A stretch of DNA of 5,143 nt, taken from Elusimicrobiales bacterium (GTDB lineage Bacteria > Elusimicrobiota > Elusimicrobia > Elusimicrobiales > Elusimicrobiaceae). The stretch spans positions 1 to 5,143 of the forward strand of contig JBAZJT010000045.1 in the NCBI GenBank assembly GCA_041651175.1, in the 5' to 3' direction. The notes below the pieces were generated by a model. The model searched no databases. It had not been told where the DNA came from and saw only the letters and a list, made by a program, of their open reading frames with translations. Position numbers and translations under genes: made by a program. Each line of letters begins with the position of its first letter. The stretch's first letter is position 1. This document shows positions 1 through 5,143 of this stretch, one piece after another.

Positions 1-117
1 AGAATTCTGCGCGAAGCGGAGGAAAAAGACACGGTAAAATCAATCAAAACGGGAGGCATGGCAAAAAATATCCCGACGGAGCCACGACGAGAGATTTCAG
101 GCTCATTATTCAATTAG
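1..117 (+). CDS. 3' end of an unidentified convergent gene (partial)
   Basis: The first plus-strand frame is open from the window edge and ends at a TAG at 115-117, giving a 38-residue C-terminal fragment that is rich in charged residues (R, K, E) and ends in SGSLFN. I do not recognise the family and see no domain or membrane segment. Support for it being real is contextual: the stop is followed immediately by a hairpin with a T5 run (118-146), as expected at the end of a plus-strand gene, and there is no other gene left of hppA. It would be convergent with hppA. The fragment is too short for codon statistics, so it could also be a chance open frame. Confidence 0.42.
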   Translation, partial: RILREAEEKDTVKSIKTGGMAKNIPTEPRREISGSLFN

Positions 118-146
118 AAAATGCTGCCGTCGCGGGCGGGCTTTTT
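118..146. terminator. probable bidirectional intrinsic terminator between convergent genes
   Basis: On the plus strand, AAAA (118-121) can pair with the T run at 142-146, and GCT (123-125) plus GCC (126-128) pair with GGC (135-137) and GGC (139-141), with a G.U pair and one bulged G at 138. A TTTTT tract follows. On the minus strand the same element ends in ATTTTCT just after the hppA stop, with one C.A mismatch, so it is weaker there. It lies between the plus-strand stop at 117 and the hppA stop at 162. The stem is imperfect, so the call is moderate. Confidence 0.55.
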
Positions 147-161
147 GCGCGAAAACAACTT

Positions 162-2621
<2,460 letters not shown>

Positions 2622-2625
2622 CGTT

Positions 2626-2634
2626 CCCCTCCTT
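2626..2634 (-). promoter_or_regulatory. Shine-Dalgarno site of hppA
   Basis: AAGGAGGGG on the minus strand, 4 nt before the ATG at 2621. It is an almost full anti-SD match and decides the hppA start against the longer upstream open frame. Confidence 0.85.
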
Positions 2635-2672
2635 AATGATATGAGCCGCGACAAACCCGGCTTTTTCAACGA

Positions 2673-2703
2673 GCGCGGCCTGACATCATCTGCCAGGCCG
2701 CGC
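2673..2703 (-). other. perfect 10-bp hairpin in the rplA-hppA gap
   Basis: The inverted repeat GCGCGGCCTG / CAGGCCGCGC (2673-2682 and 2694-2703) encloses an 11-nt loop. Read as minus-strand RNA it stands 21 nt after the rplA stop and about 50 nt before the hppA start. The sequence after the stem is TCGTTGAAAAAG, with no U-tract, so it is not a standard intrinsic terminator. It could be an mRNA 3'-stabilising structure, an RNase processing site or a partial attenuator between the ribosomal genes and hppA. Confidence 0.7.
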
Positions 2704-2724
2704 CGGATTACCCCATTGCGATTC

Positions 2725-3414
2725 TCATGCTTCCGTTTTGTGGATGACTTCCACCTTAACGCCCGGCCCCATCGTGGAAGCCAGATGGGCCGAACACACA
2801 TACACGCCCTTGGACGTGGCCGGCTTAGCCTTAAGCACGGCCTCTATGACGGCGGAGGCATTCTCGGCCAGTTTTTTGGCCTCAAAAGACGCCTTGCCCA
2901 CCGGCACATGCACTATGCCGAAAGAGTCGGCCTTGAATTCTATGCGGCCCGCCTTGAGTTCCTTGACGGCGCGCGCAAGGTCAAAGGTAACGGTTCCGCT
3001 TTTCGGATTGGGCATGAGCCCGCGCGGGCCCAGCAGCTTGCCCAGCTTGGCAAGGTCCTTCATCATGTCCGGCGTGGAGACAAGAATGTCAAAATCCATA
3101 TCGCCCTTGGAGATGGCGTCTATAAGCTCCATGCCGCCGGACCTGTCGGCCCCGGCGTCCTGGGCTTCCTTGACCTTTTCGCCCTTGGCGACGACGGCAA
3201 CGCGGGTGGTTTTTCCCGTGCCGTTGGGCAGCGCGACGGTGCTTCTGACCTGCTGGTCGGCCTGCTTGACGTCTATGCCCAGGCGCATGTGGACTTCCAC
3301 CGTCTCGTCAAACTTGGCGGTGGCGTTTTTCTTTACTATTTCCGCGGCCTCTGCCACGATGTAGGTTTTAGCCGCGTCGTAATTTTTGGCCGCGGCGGCC
3401 AGTCTTTTTCCCAT
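2725..3414 (-). CDS. rplA: 50S ribosomal protein L1
   Basis: A 229-residue protein of normal L1 length. L1 binds 23S rRNA at the mobile L1 stalk by the E site and helps release deacylated tRNA; in many bacteria it also represses its own rplK-rplA message. Visible features are the N-terminal RNA-binding stretch ATAKFDETVEVHMRLGID (about 31-48), the domain II signature LGPRGLMPNPKSGTVT (128-143), and the C-terminal return of domain I with KGVYV (202-206) and STMGPGVKV (213-221). The ATG at 3414 has AAGGAG (3421-3426) 6 nt upstream. It lies 59 nt after rplK, the usual neighbour, but the gene after it is hppA, not rplJ. No L1 operator mimic could be identified with confidence. Confidence 0.98.
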   Translation of the reverse strand: MGKRLAAAAKNYDAAKTYIVAEAAEIVKKNATAKFDETVEVHMRLGIDVKQADQQVRSTVALPNGTGKTTRVAVVAKGEKVKEAQDAGADRSGGMELIDAISKGDMDFDILVSTPDMMKDLAKLGKLLGPRGLMPNPKSGTVTFDLARAVKELKAGRIEFKADSFGIVHVPVGKASFEAKKLAENASAVIEAVLKAKPATSKGVYVCSAHLASTMGPGVKVEVIHKTEA

Positions 3415-3436
3415 TGCGTTCTCCTTGAGGTTTTTG

Positions 3437-3474
3437 GCGGGGAAAAATCCCCTCCCTCAGTAAAATTTTTCCGC
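3437..3474 (-). other. inverted repeat with two alternative folds in the rplK-rplA gap
   Basis: GCGG(GG)AAAAAT at 3437-3448 can pair with ATTTTTCCGC at 3465-3474 (10 bp with a 2-nt bulge). A shorter competing hairpin, GGGGA-TTTT-TCCCC on the minus strand, lies at 3439-3452. The two share bases and cannot form together. The element overlaps the last base of the rplK stop and ends 10 nt before the rplA Shine-Dalgarno site, so it could tune rplA translation or mark a processing point. Whether it functions is inferred only from complementarity. Confidence 0.45.
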
Positions 3475-3905
3475 TATTCCGTGTCAACGCCCATGCTGCG
3501 GGCGGTGCCGCGCACCATCTGCAAGGCCTGCGCGACGTCTTTGGTGTTAAGGTCGGGCATCTTGGCCCTGGCGATTTCCTCCATCTGCTTCACCGAGAGC
3601 TTGCCCACCTTCGTCTTGTTGGGCGCGCCGGAGCCTTTGGCCAGCCCCGCGGTTTTTTTAATCAGCGCGGAAATGGGCGGCATCTTGGTGACGAAGGTGA
3701 AAGTCCTGTCGTCAAAAACCGTGATGACCACCGGGATTGTCATCCCCGCCTCCATCTTCTGCGTGCGGGAGTTGAACTGCTTGCAGAAATCCATGATGTT
3801 GACGCCGTGCTGGCCCAGCGCCGGGCCCACGGGCGGGGCGGGGGTGGCCCCGCCGGCGGGAATTTGCAGCTTGATAAGGGTTTTTACCTGTTTTACTTTT
3901 GCCAT
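3474..3905 (-). CDS. rplK: 50S ribosomal protein L11
   Basis: A 143-residue protein, full length for L11. It binds the GTPase-associated region of 23S rRNA with L10/L12, and its N-terminal domain contacts elongation factors and takes part in RelA activation. The N-terminal domain shows the proline-rich segment PAGGATPAPPVGPALGQHGVNIMDFCKQFN (in 16-45; the thiostrepton-region prolines are at 22, 24 and 25). The C-terminal rRNA-binding domain (from about 76) ends in the signature QMVRGTARSMGV (129-140). The ATG at 3905 is preceded by AGGAGA (3911-3916), which overlaps the nusG stop codon. The 9-nt gap to nusG implies translational coupling within one transcript. Confidence 0.98.
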   Translation of the reverse strand: MAKVKQVKTLIKLQIPAGGATPAPPVGPALGQHGVNIMDFCKQFNSRTQKMEAGMTIPVVITVFDDRTFTFVTKMPPISALIKKTAGLAKGSGAPNKTKVGKLSVKQMEEIARAKMPDLNTKDVAQALQMVRGTARSMGVDTE

Positions 3906-3914
3906 GGCTGTCTC

Positions 3915-4448
3915 CTATACTTTCTCCACCTGCAGGAAATCCAATTCCACAGGGGTGGGCCGGTCAAAAACCGTAACCATCACCTTGAGTTTGGACTTGG
4001 TCTCGTTCACCTCGTCTATGATGCCGAGGAAGTGCTTGAAGGGGCCTTCTATGATGCGCACGCTCTCGCCCTTGTCGAACTGCACGGCGGGGCGCGGCTT
4101 GTTCTGGGCCGATGCGGAGGTAAGTTCCACGATGGCCTTTACTTCCTCCTCCGGCAGGGAGACGGGCTTGGGGTCGCCCAGAAATCCGGTAACGCCGGTG
4201 GTGTTCCTTATGAACCAGTAGGTTTCGCTGGTAAGCGCCATTTCCACCAGTATGTAGCCGGGGAAGAATTTGCGCTTGCGGAAATGCTTTTTGTTCTGCT
4301 TTACTTCCACCACTTCTTCGGTGGGGATGAGTATCTGGAAAACCCTGTCGGTAAAGCCCTGCGTCTGGGCGTTCTGGGTGATGAGCCTCTGTATCTTGTC
4401 CTCGTACCCGGTTTGGGTATGGACTACGTACCAGCCTTTTTCTTCCAT
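3915..4448 (-). CDS. nusG: transcription termination/antitermination factor NusG
   Basis: A 177-residue NusG. It binds the RNA polymerase clamp through its NGN domain and Rho or ribosomal S10 through its KOW domain, linking transcription to termination or translation. The NGN domain spans about 5-110, with WYVVHTQTGYEDK (6-18) and FPGYILVEM (62-70). The KOW domain spans about 124-177, with KGESVRIIEGPF near 126-137. A TTG codon 8 residues upstream (4472) would extend the protein by eight residues, but the ATG at 4448 begins exactly at the family N-terminus and has a GGAGG at 4460-4464, so I chose it. It follows secE by 4 nt, with its Shine-Dalgarno inside the secE coding end, the classic secE-nusG arrangement. 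Confidence 0.97.
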   Translation of the reverse strand: MEEKGWYVVHTQTGYEDKIQRLITQNAQTQGFTDRVFQILIPTEEVVEVKQNKKHFRKRKFFPGYILVEMALTSETYWFIRNTTGVTGFLGDPKPVSLPEEEVKAIVELTSASAQNKPRPAVQFDKGESVRIIEGPFKHFLGIIDEVNETKSKLKVMVTVFDRPTPVELDFLQVEKV

Positions 4449-4452
4449 ATTA

Positions 4453-4641
4453 TCAGCGTCCTCCGAGCACAACGCCCAGCAGTTTGGAAAGTCCGAAGTC
4501 TATGGCGCTCACATAAAGCGCCACTAGTATAACCACCATGAAAACGAAAATGGTTGACTGCACCACCTGGCTCCGCGGCATCCAAGTGGCCTTGGAAAGC
4601 TCGGAATACGCCTCTTTTAGAAACTGCGCCGCCTTGTCCAT
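4453..4641 (-). CDS. secE: preprotein translocase subunit SecE
   Basis: A 62-residue single-membrane-span SecE, the short form found in most bacteria outside gamma-proteobacteria. It clamps SecY in the SecYEG channel. The amphipathic cytoplasmic part includes FLKEAYSELSKATW (7-20), followed by the hinge segment MPRSQVVQST (21-30) and one transmembrane helix (about 31-50). At the hinge most SecE proteins read WPxR; here it is WMPR, with the proline one position later and no change in length. The ATG at 4641 has GGAGGA (4651-4656) 9 nt upstream. It sits between tRNA-Trp and nusG, a very widely conserved order. Confidence 0.95.
   Translation of the reverse strand: MDKAAQFLKEAYSELSKATWMPRSQVVQSTIFVFMVVILVALYVSAIDFGLSKLLGVVLGGR
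4460..4464 (-). promoter_or_regulatory. Shine-Dalgarno site of nusG inside secE
   Basis: GGAGG on the minus strand is formed by the two glycine codons near the end of secE. It is 11 nt from the nusG ATG at 4448, a slightly long spacing, and supports that start over the upstream TTG. Confidence 0.65.
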
Positions 4642-4663
4642 AAGCCAATTTCCTCCGGTCCGC

Positions 4664-4680
4664 GGCGGGCAACGCCCGCC
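4664..4680 (-). other. 7-bp GC hairpin between tRNA-Trp and secE
   Basis: GGCGGGC (4664-4670) and GCCCGCC (4674-4680) form a perfect 7-bp stem with a 3-nt loop. In the minus-strand transcript it lies 30 nt after the tRNA CCA end and just before the secE Shine-Dalgarno region. There is no U-tract, so a terminator is unlikely; protection of the 5' end of the secE message after tRNA processing is a possible role. Confidence 0.55.
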
Positions 4681-4710
4681 TTCGTCCCGACAGCCCGCGC
4701 CTGAAATTTA

Positions 4711-4785
4711 TGGCGGGAGCGGAAGGACTTGAACCTTCAGTCCCGGTTTTGGAGACCGGTGGTTTACCAGTTAACCGACGCTCCC
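4711..4785 (-). tRNA. trnW: tRNA-Trp (anticodon CCA)
   Basis: A complete 75-nt cloverleaf including an encoded 3' CCA. The acceptor stem GGGAGCG pairs with CGCTCCC (7 bp) and the discriminator is G. The D-arm is GGTT-AACTGGTA-AACC with the conserved GG. The anticodon stem CCGGT/ACCGG encloses the loop CTCCAAA with anticodon CCA (plus-strand 4750-4752). The variable loop is GACT, and the T-arm GAAGG/CCTTC encloses TTCAAGT. The anticodon reads UGG, so this is tRNA-Trp. It sits between rpmG and secE, the conserved place for this tRNA, and must be cut from the operon transcript by tRNA-processing nucleases. Confidence 0.98.
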
Positions 4786-4815
4786 TTCAGAAACCCCGCG
4801 CGCAAAGCCGCCCCA

Positions 4816-4839
4816 GGCGCGCCCCGCAAGGGGCGCGCC
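4816..4839 (-). other. perfect 10-bp hairpin between rpmG and tRNA-Trp
   Basis: GGCGCGCCCC (4816-4825) and GGGGCGCGCC (4830-4839) pair fully around a 4-nt loop (GCAA on plus, TTGC on minus). It starts 14 nt after the rpmG stop and ends 30 nt before the tRNA 5' end. No T-run follows on the minus strand, so it is not a typical intrinsic terminator. A likely role is stabilising the tuf-rpmG message 3' end or guiding cleavage upstream of the tRNA. Confidence 0.75.
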
Positions 4840-4853
4840 GGAACGTTTGCAAT

Positions 4854-5012
4854 TCAGGCCTTGGTTTCCTTGTGCTTGGTTCTTTTTCCGCAGGTTTTGC
4901 AGAACTTTTGCAACTCAAGCTTGGTCTCGCGCTTCTTTCCCCGCCGGAAAGTGTAGCTGCGATTCTTGCACGTTTCGCAGGCGAGAAGGAATTTGTATTT
5001 TTCTGTCGCCAT
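4854..5012 (-). CDS. rpmG: 50S ribosomal protein L33 (zinc-binding, four-cysteine form)
   Basis: A 52-residue basic protein. L33 is a small large-subunit protein near the E site. It carries the zinc-ribbon pairs CETC (C12, C15) and CKTC (C38, C41), the C+ form, with the basic stretch RRGKKRETKLELQKF (23-37) and KRTKHKE (43-49) typical of the family. The ATG at 5012 directly follows the TAA of tuf (TAAATG), with a weak GAGG-type site within the last codons of tuf, so translation is probably coupled to tuf. The start gives the standard family N-terminus. Confidence 0.95.
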   Translation of the reverse strand: MATEKYKFLLACETCKNRSYTFRRGKKRETKLELQKFCKTCGKRTKHKETKA

Positions 5013-5143
5013 TTATTCTATGACCTCGATAACTACGCCGGCGCCCACCGTGTGCCCGCCCTCGCGGATGGCAAAACGCAAACCTTTTTCCATCGCTATC
5101 GGCGTGATGAGCGTTACCGTCATCTCCGTGTTGTCGCCGGGCA
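5013..5143 (-). CDS. tuf: elongation factor Tu, C-terminal end (partial)
   Basis: The last 42 codons of EF-Tu, running off the right edge of the window. The sequence reads PGDNTEMTVTLITPIAMEKG then LRFAIREGGHTVGAGVV, the end of domain III that contacts the tRNA T-stem, and closes with IEVIE and TAA. EF-Tu brings aminoacyl-tRNA to the ribosome as a GTP complex. This copy is the one linked to secE-nusG (the tuf-rpmG-trnW-secE-nusG arrangement); whether the genome has a second tuf cannot be seen. Confidence 0.97.
   Translation of the reverse strand, partial: PGDNTEMTVTLITPIAMEKGLRFAIREGGHTVGAGVVIEVIE

Noticed and set aside
1..59. Minus-strand open frame starting at an ATG at 59 and running off the edge
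   Set aside because: No ribosome binding site upstream, too short, and it conflicts with the plus-strand frame that ends at a terminator.
2644..2667. Plus-strand hairpin AGCCG/CGGCT followed by TTTTTC
   Set aside because: Only a 5-bp stem with a 9-nt loop, and no plus-strand gene needs terminating there.
2636..2669. Possible promoter for hppA (TTGAAA at 2664-2669 and TATCAT at 2636-2641 on the minus strand)
   Set aside because: The spacing is 22 nt, too long for a standard promoter, and the start point would fall in the ribosome binding site.
2622..2801. Upstream extension of the hppA frame by 60 codons
   Set aside because: It overlaps the 3' end of rplA, includes the hairpin, has no family likeness, and the internal ATG has an excellent Shine-Dalgarno site.
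4424..4672. 82-codon minus-strand frame over secE
   Set aside because: Overlaps secE in another frame; secE has the expected motifs, membrane helix and ribosome site.

Overview
This window is a bacterial core locus, read almost entirely on the minus strand. In transcription order (right to left) it holds the 3' end of tuf (EF-Tu), rpmG (L33), tRNA-Trp(CCA), secE, nusG, rplK (L11), rplA (L1) and a large membrane-bound pyrophosphatase, hppA. At the far left a short open frame on the plus strand looks like the 3' end of a convergent gene, separated from hppA by a probable bidirectional terminator. The organism is a GC-rich bacterium (GC above 50% by eye, not counted) with strong Shine-Dalgarno sites. 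The phylum cannot be fixed from this sequence. The gene order fits many deep-branching Gram-negative-type phyla, and the signal-peptide-like hppA N-terminus and the divergent pyrophosphatase type suggest something such as Elusimicrobiota or a deltaproteobacterial-type lineage; this is a weak guess.

Region by region: 5013-5143 is the last 42 codons of EF-Tu, whose TAA directly abuts the ATG of rpmG (4854-5012). The rpmG-tRNA gap contains a perfect 10-bp GC hairpin. tRNA-Trp (4711-4785) has an encoded CCA. The tRNA-secE gap contains a 7-bp GC hairpin. secE, nusG and rplK are packed with gaps of 4 and 9 nt. rplK and rplA are separated by about 59 nt with an inverted repeat. rplA is followed, after a 103-nt gap with another perfect 10-bp hairpin, by hppA rather than the usual rplJ-rplL-rpoB-rpoC. 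hppA ends at 162.

The right-hand genes serve protein synthesis and export: EF-Tu delivers aminoacyl-tRNA, L33, L11 and L1 are parts of the large ribosomal subunit, SecE is the small essential translocon subunit, and NusG is the transcription elongation factor. hppA encodes a pump that hydrolyses pyrophosphate, a by-product of tRNA charging and nucleic acid synthesis, to drive ion transport, so its place behind a translation operon is metabolically sensible though not the standard order.

I see no mobile element, CRISPR array, prophage or unknown defence-like system. The points most worth a second look are the hppA insertion/junction, the unusual sequence features of this pyrophosphatase, and the series of GC-rich hairpins without U-tracts in the intercistronic gaps.
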